A stretch of 64,000 nucleotides of DNA from Planctomycetota bacterium (lineage in GTDB: Bacteria; Planctomycetota; Phycisphaerae; SM23-33): the NCBI GenBank assembly GCA_022705325.1, contig JAKJER010000001.1, positions 124,001-188,000 of the forward strand. The letters run 5' to 3'. The translations under genes and the position numbers were made by a program. Every line of letters starts with the position of its first letter. The stretch's first letter is position 1. The notes beneath the pieces were generated by a model. The model was not told the DNA's origin. It did no database searches and saw only the letters and a program-made list of their open reading frames with translations. Shown piece after piece: positions 8,514 to 15,604 of this stretch.

Positions 8514-9758
8514 TCAGATTCGGACGAACACCTTGCGCCGGTACATCCACCAGACCACCAGCCACAGGATCACCAGCACAGTGCCGCGCTCGAGCATGGG
8601 GGCGTAGGGCGCGCCGGCGATCTGGAAGATGTCCCTGCCGAGGTGGATTCGCAAGGTCTCCTTGATGAACCCGCTCGAAAGCTGCCACAGCACGTAGAGC
8701 GTGATGGGGTTGAGCCCGACGACCACGAACGGGAAGGCCCACTTCTTCAGGCCGATCCCCTCGATGATCGCCACGAAACCGGCCAGCACCAGGGCGGCGG
8801 CGCCCGCGCTGCAGATGGCCCACGAGGGCGTCCAGATCCGCTTGACCATCGGGCACAGGCCGGCGGCGTCGATGGCCCAGCCCAGGGCGGCCCCGGCGGT
8901 GCCCAGCAGGATCAGCCAGCCGAGCTTGCGCGGGATCGACCGCCCGCTCTTGAGCAGCCCGCCTGCCAGCAGGCCGAAGGTCATCGTCGCGATCGACGGC
9001 ACGAAGTTGAGCGTCTGGTAGCCGCCGCGATTGAAGACGAAGGGCTTGTCGTGCGGCAAGAGGTTGAGCAGCCACTGGTCGGCGGCGGCGGCGAAGTTGT
9101 AGTTCTTGTCCCAGTGGGCGGCCAGGCCGCTCAGGTGGGGCCAGTTGGCGGGCACGCCCACGCTCGCCCAGTCGAAGTCGGCCGGCGGCAGCGGGTACAG
9201 CGCGAAGGCCGCCCAGTACGCCAGCAGGATGCCCAGCGCGGCGATCCACTGTATCCGCGGGCGGGCCAGCGCCAGCAGGAAGAGCACCGGGTAGCCCAGG
9301 CCGATCTGGGCCAGCACGTTGGCGAAGCTCCAGACGGTCGTCTTGTCGTAGGCGGAGGTCAGGAACACCGCCAGCAGCACCAGCACCGCCGACCGCCACA
9401 GGGCGTGGGCGATCAGCCGGGCCAGGCCCTGGCCGCGAGCCCGCCGGCTGGCCAGCGAGAACGGCAGGGACACGCCCACCATGAACATGAACGCCGGCTG
9501 GATGATGTCCCAGACGCGGAAGCCCGCCCACGGGGCGTGCTCGCACTGCCAGGCCACCGCCCGCAGCCAACCGACATCGCGATAGGCGCTGGCCACCGCG
9601 CCGACGCCCAGGGCGGCCGACGCCATCATCAGCATGATGGCCCCGCGACAGGCGTCCAGCGAGACCAGGCGCTGGGGCAGCGAAGCGGGGGCGGCGTCGG
9701 CCAGCGGCGGGGGATTCAGAATCACCTGCGCGTCCAGATGCGGGCTTACGGGGCGCAT
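8514..9758 (-). CDS. DUF5009 / NagX-like multi-pass membrane acyltransferase
   Basis: Integral membrane protein of 414 residues with roughly ten hydrophobic segments. The start RLVSLDACRGAIMLMM is the signature of the family related to human heparan-alpha-glucosaminide N-acetyltransferase (R-x-x-S-x-D-x-x-R-G). FRVWDIIQPAFMFMVGVSLPFS follows. Family members move acyl groups across the membrane onto amino-sugars or other glycans. The gene starts 13 bp after rmuC on the same strand, with AAGGAG overlapping the rmuC stop region, so the two are probably cotranscribed although the link is not functional in any obvious way. The exact substrate is unknown. Confidence 0.85.
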   Translation of the reverse strand: MRPVSPHLDAQVILNPPPLADAAPASLPQRLVSLDACRGAIMLMMASAALGVGAVASAYRDVGWLRAVAWQCEHAPWAGFRVWDIIQPAFMFMVGVSLPFSLASRRARGQGLARLIAHALWRSAVLVLLAVFLTSAYDKTTVWSFANVLAQIGLGYPVLFLLALARPRIQWIAALGILLAYWAAFALYPLPPADFDWASVGVPANWPHLSGLAAHWDKNYNFAAAADQWLLNLLPHDKPFVFNRGGYQTLNFVPSIATMTFGLLAGGLLKSGRSIPRKLGWLILLGTAGAALGWAIDAAGLCPMVKRIWTPSWAICSAGAAALVLAGFVAIIEGIGLKKWAFPFVVVGLNPITLYVLWQLSSGFIKETLRIHLGRDIFQIAGAPYAPMLERGTVLVILWLVVWWMYRRKVFVRI

Positions 9759-9771
9759 GCGCGTCTCCTTG

Positions 9772-11121
9772 TCACGCCTCGGCGGCTTCCGTGTCGTCCG
9801 GGAGCATGTCCTCAGCCGGCAGGAGGGCGGCGGTCTCGTCGGTCGGCAGGGCCTCGACGTCCTTGAGCTTTCGCTCGATGGTCCGCGTCTTCTTGGCGGC
9901 GGTGTCGATGGTGTTGCCGGCGGTCTGGATCTGCTTGTGGACCCGCTCCAGGATGTCGCCGAACTTGCCGAACTCTGTCTTGACGGCGGCCAGCAGCTTC
10001 CAGACCTCGCTGGAGCGCTTCTCGATGGCGAGCGTGCGGAAGCCCATCTGGAGGCTGTTGAGCAGGGCGGCCAGCGTGGTGGGCCCGGCCACCACCACGC
10101 GGTGGTCCCGCTGGAGGGTCTCGACCAGGCCCGGCCGGCGGATGACCTCGGCGTAGAGCCCCTCGACGGGCAGGTACATCAGGGCGAAGTCGGTGGTGTG
10201 GGGCGGGTCGAGGTACTTGTCGCGGATGTCGCGGGCGCAGAGTTTGACGCGGGTTTCGAGCTGCTTGCCGGCGGCGTCGGCGGCTTCCAGATCGCCCGCG
10301 TCCTGGGCGGCCTGGAGGCGCTGGTAGTCTTCCAGCGGGAACTTGGCGTCGATGGGCAGGTGGACCACGCCGCCGTCATCTTCGTCTCGTCCGGGCAGGC
10401 GGATGGCGAACTCGACCGGCTCGCGGCCGTCCTTGCGGGTGATCACGTTGGTCTCGTACTGGTCGGCGGTGAGGATCTGCTCCAGCAGCGCGCCGAGCTG
10501 GATCTCGCCCCACGTGCCGCGGGTCTTGACGTTGGTGAGCACCTTCTTCAGGTCGCCCACGCCGGTGGCCAGCGTGCGCATCTCGCCCAGGCCGTTGTGG
10601 ACCTGCTCCAGGCGCTCGCACACCTGCTTGAACGACTCGCCCAGGCGCTTGTCCAGCGTGCCCTGGAGCTTCTCGTCCACGGTGGCCCGCATCTGCTCCA
10701 GGCGGGCGGCGTTGTCGGTCTGGATCTCCTTGAGCTTGGCCTCCACGGTGGCCCGCACAGCCTCCATCTTCTTCTCGTTGCTCTCGGTCAGCTTGGCAAG
10801 CTGCGCGGCGAAGGCTTCGAGCTGGGTCTTCTGAAGGCGCGTCAGGTCGGCCACCCCGGTGAAGATGGAGTTGGCGAAGTTCTGCATGGCCGCCCCGGCC
10901 TCCTCGCGCTGCTGCTTGGCGGCGGCGAGCGATTCCGAGCGGTTCTTGGCGATCTCCTCGCGGACGGCCCGCTCGAGCTTGTCCTGGCCCTTCTCGAAGG
11001 CGTCCAGGCGGACCAGCAGGCCGGCGCTGTCGGACTGTCTCAGCCGCCCCAGCACCACCAGCAGCAGCACCAGGCAGGCAAGGCTCAACAGGATCGCCAG
11101 TCCCAGCAGCAACTCGGTCAT
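9772..11121 (-). CDS. rmuC: DNA recombination protein RmuC
   Basis: Protein of 449 residues with a single N-terminal membrane helix (LLLGLAILLSLACLVLLLVVLG), a long coiled coil up to about residue 190, and the conserved RmuC nuclease-like domain with RGTWGEIQLGALLEQIL, DAKFPLEDYQRL and FALMYLPVEGLYAE. RmuC limits inversions at short inverted repeats and is predicted to have a restriction-endonuclease-like fold. That is notable in a genome region so rich in inverted repeats, one large example of which lies directly upstream (11301-11522). The C-terminal tail is acidic and variable. Confidence 0.92.
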   Translation of the reverse strand: MTELLLGLAILLSLACLVLLLVVLGRLRQSDSAGLLVRLDAFEKGQDKLERAVREEIAKNRSESLAAAKQQREEAGAAMQNFANSIFTGVADLTRLQKTQLEAFAAQLAKLTESNEKKMEAVRATVEAKLKEIQTDNAARLEQMRATVDEKLQGTLDKRLGESFKQVCERLEQVHNGLGEMRTLATGVGDLKKVLTNVKTRGTWGEIQLGALLEQILTADQYETNVITRKDGREPVEFAIRLPGRDEDDGGVVHLPIDAKFPLEDYQRLQAAQDAGDLEAADAAGKQLETRVKLCARDIRDKYLDPPHTTDFALMYLPVEGLYAEVIRRPGLVETLQRDHRVVVAGPTTLAALLNSLQMGFRTLAIEKRSSEVWKLLAAVKTEFGKFGDILERVHKQIQTAGNTIDTAAKKTRTIERKLKDVEALPTDETAALLPAEDMLPDDTEAAEA

Positions 11122-11651
11122 GCGAGTCCTCCCGAGCGGGTCCGGTCATGGATGAGGCGAATACGCATGAGCGGCAGTGTACCAGATTCGAGCCGGCTGC
11201 GCAAGTGTCGCCAAACGGCAAGCCGGACCGAAAGTCGGCGGCAGTGCGGTGTCTCAAAACAAATGGGGTTTCCTCTTGCCGGCCCGGCAGGGCCGGGACC
11301 GCCCCGAAAGGGGCGGCGGACGGTAGCCGGCGGTGCAAGCCGCCGGAACCGAGCCGCTTGACTACTCAAGCCCCAACGGGGCGTCGGAAAGAGTGCCAAA
11401 CCGGAGGATATTCGAGGCATTTTCCGACGCCCCTTCGGGGCTCTGCTCATCTTGAACCGTCTACCGGGGGCTCGGCCTTTGGGGCCTCGCCCCCGGCTAC
11501 CGTCCGGCGCCCCTTTCGGGGCTGTCGGCACACGACCGTTTCTGGCCCGTTCCAAGGCTGACACGACGGGCTGTCTCTGCCACACCACACTGGCAGTGGG
11601 GCCTGGATGCGAGGTAGAATCAATTGCGCGGAGTGCATAAAGGGGCATCGC
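11122..11651. repeat. Intergenic nested GC-rich inverted repeat
   Basis: This is a 530 bp gap without a gene. Outer arms of 30 bp (11301-11330 and, inverted, 11493-11522) share GCCCCGAAAGGGGCG and CGGACGGTAGCCGG with about one mismatch. Inner arms of 20 bp (11371-11390 and 11421-11440) share GGGGCGTCGGAAA. The whole makes a palindromic unit of about 220 bp that could form a cruciform or a long RNA hairpin. The flanking part near 11221-11270 shows nothing recognisable. Confidence 0.75.
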
Positions 11652-12305
11652 ATGGGAAATGCGAATGATTGTCGCGGGAAGACGAATGTCCGAGCGGTTC
11701 TCGTTGCACTCTGCTTGGGCATTCTGCTGGCCCTGCTTGCAGCGTTTCTGATCCATTTGCGTGGGCAAGCACAGATCCGGCCTTACTCGGTCACAACCCA
11801 CAGTCGCGTTCGTGTCAACAGCCTTGAAAAAGGAGCCGAGCTATACCGGAAGAAGATTGGCCACTATCCTGGCCAGAGGCAGGTCCACCAACTCGCCAGC
11901 GAAGGCGGGATGTACACGGGGAGCCAGTTGATGGCCATGGCCATGTACCTGATCGAGCTGACGCCTGAAGGGCCGAAGGGCGTGCTGAGGGGCGGCTACG
12001 ACATCTACAAGGAAGAGTTCATCACTCAGAATTACCCCGGCTACCCGTATACTCTGAGCGACCTGATGCCAGGCGAGGGCGCGATGGCCATCTGCTACTA
12101 TGTTCGCCGCCCGGACAAGGAGGGCCTGGATCGTTTTGTGGAGGCCGACAATGCCGTCTACACCGACCGGGCCAAGGGCGGCGACTTCCGGGCTTTCATT
12201 GCGGAGCGGTGCATGAAGGGCGGAAACTACATCCACGACTTCCTCCTGATTTCCCCCGGGCCCGACCGGAAGTATTTCACCGATGACGACATCACCAACT
12301 TCTGA
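11652..12305 (+). CDS. Membrane-anchored pseudopilin-like protein (GspG-type C-terminus)
   Basis: Protein of 217 residues with one N-terminal hydrophobic helix (AVLVALCLGILLALLAAFLI) and an extracytoplasmic body. The C-terminal SPGPDRKYFTDDDIT resembles the S-x-G-P-D-x-x-x-x-T-D-D-D-I-x ending of many pseudopilin-like proteins of Planctomycetes. A canonical FTLVE prepilin cleavage site is absent, so it may be a diverged or non-processed relative. ATG 11652 is preferred over 11607 because AGGGG lies 6 nt upstream. A small HicB-like gene follows after 18 bp. Its function beyond a likely envelope location is unknown. Confidence 0.65.
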   Translation: MGNANDCRGKTNVRAVLVALCLGILLALLAAFLIHLRGQAQIRPYSVTTHSRVRVNSLEKGAELYRKKIGHYPGQRQVHQLASEGGMYTGSQLMAMAMYLIELTPEGPKGVLRGGYDIYKEEFITQNYPGYPYTLSDLMPGEGAMAICYYVRRPDKEGLDRFVEADNAVYTDRAKGGDFRAFIAERCMKGGNYIHDFLLISPGPDRKYFTDDDITNF

Positions 12306-12323
12306 GAACGTGGGATCAATACC

Positions 12324-12530
12324 ATGATGCGGTACAGAGGCTACGAGGCACGCGTCGAGCCTGATCCGCGAGCGGGAATCCTGCACGGGGAGGTGGTCGG
12401 GATTCGCGACGTGATCACGTTTCAGGCAGAGTCGGCCGACCAGATCGAACAGGCGTTTCATGACTCGGTAGACTACTACCTGGGATTCTGTCGAAGGCGG
12501 GGGGAGCACCCGGAGACGCCGGGGCAGTGA
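12324..12530 (+). CDS. HicB-like protein without a HicA partner
   Basis: Protein of 68 residues. RYRGYEARVEPDPRAGILHG and the closing AFHDSVDYYLGFC match the partial RNase-H-like HicB fold of type II antitoxin-like proteins. No HicA toxin reading frame is visible next to it, so it may be an orphan regulator or a remnant. Translation starts at ATG 12324 or the adjacent ATG 12327. It is close behind the pseudopilin-like gene and ahead of a repeat-rich gap. Confidence 0.65.
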   Translation: MMRYRGYEARVEPDPRAGILHGEVVGIRDVITFQAESADQIEQAFHDSVDYYLGFCRRRGEHPETPGQ

Positions 12531-12902
12531 TGGCGACGCTTGTAGCTTGCCTGCCTCCGGCTGGCAGGGCCGAAGGCCCGTAAGAAAGTAGCCCAGGCCG
12601 AAGCGCAGCGAAGGCCTGGGTACCAGGCCCGCAACCCGCGCAGCCCCAACGGGGCGGGATAAGCCATGGAACACCGATGCGGCAACGATGACCACGCGCG
12701 ACCCGTTATATCGCCCTTACAGGGCTCGGGTATGACGCCACCGCTACCCTGGCCTGCGCTGCGCTTCGGCCAGGGCTATCATACGCCGGCCCGTCGGGCC
12801 TGTGCGGCGGCAGGGGTGAAGATATGGGTAACGGCAAAGCTCAGGCCGGGGGAGTCTGGACAGGCATCCGGTCGTACAAGGCGGTAATTCTGATACACTA
12901 CA
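12531..12902. repeat. Repeat-rich gap with a palindromic dispersed element
   Basis: No gene is seen in 372 bp. Positions 12568-12659 hold a dispersed element with the palindromes GGGCCGAAGGCCC, GCCCAGGCCGAAGCGCAGCG with GGCCTGGG, and GCCCCAACGGGGC. The same element in the opposite orientation lies at 19543-19634. A related stretch (12765-12785) again carries the CGCTGCGCTTCGGCC core. The region may terminate the upstream transcript. Confidence 0.7.
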
Positions 12903-13487
12903 CTACGAGCGAATCAGCAGCAGGTACTCCGTGTTGCCGCCCTTGCCGATCACGGTCGAGGGCAGGACGGACTGGACGGGGCAGAAGAGGTCGGCGAGCT
13001 GGCGGGAGACTTCCTGGACGACCTCGGCTGACTGCTCGTCGGTGAGCGGCGCGCGGGGCTTTCGGCCCTGGAGCTTGGCCAGTTCGTAGTGGGGCTTGAG
13101 CAGCGAGATGATGATCCCGCCGGGTTTGAGCCATTTGCGGGCGGCCGGGACGATGAGCTTCTGCGGCGTCCAGGCGACGTCGATGGCGACCAGGTCGACC
13201 GGCTCGGGAGCCTCGGCGTAGAGGGCGTTGGTGCGTTCCATGACGACCACGCGCGGGTCCTGGCGGAGCGTCCAGGCCAGGGCGCCGTAGCCGGTGTCGA
13301 CGGCGTAGACGCGGGCGGCCCCGCGCGTCAGCAGGCAGTGGGTGAACCCGCCGACGTTGCAGCCGAAGTCGGCGCAGGTCCAGCCGGCCAGGTCGATGGC
13401 GAAGGCGGTCAGGGCGGCGTCGAGCTTGTCGCCCGCCCGCCCGACGAATCTGGATGGTTCACTTGCTCCCACGGCTGTCATGATCAT
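12903..13487 (-). CDS. TlyA/FtsJ-like RNA methyltransferase lacking the S4 domain
   Basis: Rossmann-fold SAM methyltransferase of about 194 residues. FVGRAGDKLDAALTAF, CADFGCNVGGFTHCLL (SAM site), VYAVDTGYGALAWTLRQDPRV, LVAIDVAWTPQKLIVP and LKPGGIIISLLKPHYEL follow the catalytic half of TlyA-type 2'-O-methyltransferases. Those normally carry an S4 RNA-binding domain before this half, which is absent here. SAM-motif residues look intact except DFGCN in place of the usual DVGAS. The longer open frame to 13559 would start inside the rpsT terminator hairpin, so 13487 (or 13481) is chosen, though no clear ribosome-binding site is visible. Its RNA target is unknown. Confidence 0.75.
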   Translation of the reverse strand: MIMTAVGASEPSRFVGRAGDKLDAALTAFAIDLAGWTCADFGCNVGGFTHCLLTRGAARVYAVDTGYGALAWTLRQDPRVVVMERTNALYAEAPEPVDLVAIDVAWTPQKLIVPAARKWLKPGGIIISLLKPHYELAKLQGRKPRAPLTDEQSAEVVQEVSRQLADLFCPVQSVLPSTVIGKGGNTEYLLLIRS

Positions 13488-13514
13488 TGCCCGGGGGGGA
13501 GGAAGGTTCAATGA

Positions 13515-13564
13515 AAAAGGGCGACGGCGTGCGAGTCCCGCAACGGACCCACACGCCATCGCCT
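13515..13564 (-). terminator. Rho-independent terminator after rpsT
   Basis: On the minus strand a roughly 19 bp stem with three mismatches (GGCGATGGCGTG pairing with CACGCCGTCGCC at the base) and loop GTTGCG is followed by CTTTTTC. It lies just after the rpsT stop and separates rpsT from the methyltransferase gene. Confidence 0.85.
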
Positions 13565-13587
13565 CTTCGAGTGCGTATGGTCGGCGC

Positions 13588-13860
13588 CTACTTGGCGGCC
13601 TTGGCGCGGTTGAGCTGCTTGGCCAGCCGGCTCTTGCGGCGGCTGGCGGTGTTCTTGTGGATGGTGCCCTGGGCGGCGGTCTTGTCCAGCTTCTTGTAGA
13701 CGGCCTTGAGCTGATCGGCGGCCTGGTCGGTCTGTCCGTCGCCGACGGCGGTCGTGAACTCCCGGACGGCCTGCTTGAGCTGGTCCTTGCGCCAGCGGTT
13801 GCGCCCGCGCTGCTTGGCGTTCTGGCGGATGCGTTTCTTAGCCGAAAGCGAATGAGCCAC
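13588..13860 (-). CDS. rpsT: 30S ribosomal protein S20
   Basis: Very basic protein of 90 residues with the S20 pattern: AHSLSAKKRIRQNAKQRGRN at the start, a helical middle, and GTIHKNTASRRKSRLAKQLN near the end. S20 binds 16S rRNA early in assembly of the small subunit. The start codon is GTG at 13860, preceded by AGGAG. It is monocistronic, with a good promoter upstream and a strong terminator downstream. Confidence 0.97.
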   Translation of the reverse strand: MAHSLSAKKRIRQNAKQRGRNRWRKDQLKQAVREFTTAVGDGQTDQAADQLKAVYKKLDKTAAQGTIHKNTASRRKSRLAKQLNRAKAAK

Positions 13861-13913
13861 TGCGTTCTCCTACTATGTCAAATCCAAGTCGTTGAGCTCT
13901 GCAAAGACGGGCT

Positions 13914-13941
13914 ATTGTACGCCCGGACGCCGAAATAGCAA
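13914..13941 (-). promoter_or_regulatory. rpsT promoter
   Basis: On the minus strand TTGCTA (13941-13936) and TACAAT (13919-13914) are 16 bp apart, about 55 bp before the GTG start of rpsT. The promoter sits in the 104 bp gap behind murA. Confidence 0.65.
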
Positions 13942-13964
13942 GGGCATTTTTCGCCCCGCCGTGC

Positions 13965-15230
13965 TCAGTCGGAGACCCGGGTGATGTCGGCGCCGACGGA
14001 GGCGAGCTTGGCCTCGATGGCCTCGTAGCCCCGGTCGATGTGGTAGACCCGCTGGATGACGGTGGCGCCGCGCGCGACCAGGCCGGCCAGGACCAGGGCG
14101 GCCGAGGCGCGGAGGTCGCTGGCCATCACGGGCGCGCCGATGAGCCGCTTGACGCCGGTGACGACGGCGGTGGGGCCCTCGCGGCGGATGTTGGCGCCCA
14201 TCCGCATCAGTTCGGCGACGTGCATGAAGCGGTCGGGGTAGATCTTCTCGGTGATCACGCTGTTTCCGTCGGCCAGGCACAGCAGGGTCATGAGCTGGGC
14301 CTGGAGGTCGGTGGGGAAGCCCGGGAAGGGCTGGGTGGTCACGTCGGTGGGTTCGAGTCGCCGCGAGGAGCTGACGACGACGTCGCCGCCCTCCTGGTCG
14401 ATCTGGACGCCGATGTTCTGGAGCCGGTCGACGACGGCCATCAGGTGCTCCAGGCGGCAGTTCTGGAGGGTGAGTTCGCCGTTGGTGATGGCGGCGGCGA
14501 CGAGGAACGTGCCGGCCTCGATGCGGTCTGGGATGACGTGGTGCTCGGCCCCGCGGAGCTTGTCGACGCCGTCGATGGTGAGGCGGGGGGTGCCGGCGCC
14601 GCTGATGCGGGCGCCCATGGCGTTGAGGTAGTCGGCGAGGTCCTCGACCTCGGGCTCGCAGGCGGCCGACTCGATGACGGTTCGCCCCTCGGCGAGGGTG
14701 GCGGCCATCATGACGTTGGCGGTGCCCAGGACGGTCGAGCCGAAGGGCCCGCCCAGGAAGATGTGGGCCCCGCGGAGCTTCTTGCAGGTGGCGATGATGT
14801 CGCCGCCGTCGAGTTCGATTTCGGCGCCCAGGGCCTTGAGCCCGCGCAGGTGCAGGTCGATGGGTCGCGGGCCGATCTGGCAGCCGCCGGGCAGGCTGAC
14901 GCGGGCGCGCTTGCGTTTGGCCAGCAGGGGCCCCAGCACGCAGACGCTGGCGCGCATCTTCCGCACGCGGTCGTACTTGGCGTGGCTGTCGGCCTCGTCG
15001 TCGACGCTCAGGTGCAGGTCGCCGTTGGGGTCGCGGGTGACGCGGGCGCCCACGTCGCCCAGCACCTCGCCCATGAAGCGGACGTCGGCCAGGTCGGGAA
15101 CGCCGTGGATCACGTTGGGCCCGTCGCTGAGCAGGGCGGCAGCCATGATCGGCAGGGCGGCGTTCTTGGCCCCGTCGATGCGGATCTTGCCCTTGAGCCT
15201 GGCCCCGCCGTTGATGACGAATCTATCCAT
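13965..15230 (-). CDS. murA: UDP-N-acetylglucosamine 1-carboxyvinyltransferase
   Basis: Enzyme of 421 residues, the usual MurA length, transferring enolpyruvate from PEP to UDP-GlcNAc in the first committed step of peptidoglycan synthesis. Characteristic segments are GGARLKGKIRIDGAKNAALP at the start, SLPGGCQIGPRPIDLHL with the fosfomycin-reactive catalytic cysteine, GTANVMMAATLAEGRT, GFPTDLQAQLM and IDRGYEAIEAKLASVGA. The Cys rather than Asp predicts fosfomycin sensitivity at the target level. It points to a normal murein pathway in this organism. No ribosome-binding site is obvious before ATG 15230. Confidence 0.96.
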   Translation of the reverse strand: MDRFVINGGARLKGKIRIDGAKNAALPIMAAALLSDGPNVIHGVPDLADVRFMGEVLGDVGARVTRDPNGDLHLSVDDEADSHAKYDRVRKMRASVCVLGPLLAKRKRARVSLPGGCQIGPRPIDLHLRGLKALGAEIELDGGDIIATCKKLRGAHIFLGGPFGSTVLGTANVMMAATLAEGRTVIESAACEPEVEDLADYLNAMGARISGAGTPRLTIDGVDKLRGAEHHVIPDRIEAGTFLVAAAITNGELTLQNCRLEHLMAVVDRLQNIGVQIDQEGGDVVVSSSRRLEPTDVTTQPFPGFPTDLQAQLMTLLCLADGNSVITEKIYPDRFMHVAELMRMGANIRREGPTAVVTGVKRLIGAPVMASDLRASAALVLAGLVARGATVIQRVYHIDRGYEAIEAKLASVGADITRVSD

Positions 15231-15604
15231 AGATGTTGCGCCAATCCGTTAGAGGGTCTACCGGGAAACTTGCGCCCCACAGGATACCAACTCCCGCCCG
15301 GAGGATTCAAGGGACAGCGATCGACGCGCCGCCGGGCAGGCGCCAAAAGCCCGGGCGGGCGGAAGCCGGCGGGCACACGCGATGGGTAGTATCGCGGGTT
15401 CCCCGTCGGCCGTTTCGCAGGCCGGTCCGGCCTCGCAGCCGGCAAGGACCCGCAGAATGGGGCTAGGCGCAATTCCAAGGGGGGGTACAATACATACGAA
15501 CCGGTCCGACAGCCGAGTCGGACAGGTCATCTGGGAAATCCAGGATTGAACGAGAGGACGCGCGGAAGTCCATGCCTGGCATGGTCCGCCTAAAGGAGAT
15601 TGCC
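15231..15604. other. Divergent upstream region of murA and the PEP-CTERM gene
   Basis: No gene is seen in 374 bp. A TACAAT -10 box on the plus strand (15486-15491) lacks a good -35 box. The predicted leader of the PEP-CTERM gene then contains two perfect inverted repeats: GTCCGAC/GTCGGAC with a 6-nt loop (15504-15523), and CCATGCC/GGCATGG around one base (15570-15584), the latter ending 7 bp before the AAAGGAG ribosome-binding site. The stems may influence translation or RNA stability. Confidence 0.5.

Noticed and set aside
14346..14362. A GGTTCGAGTC string resembling a tRNA T-arm
   Set aside because: It lies inside murA and no acceptor or anticodon stem could be built around it. No tRNA was found by eye anywhere in the window.
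14040..15389. A 449-codon plus-strand frame
   Set aside because: It is antisense to murA, which is complete and clearly real. The plus frame shows no domain and extends through the murA start region.
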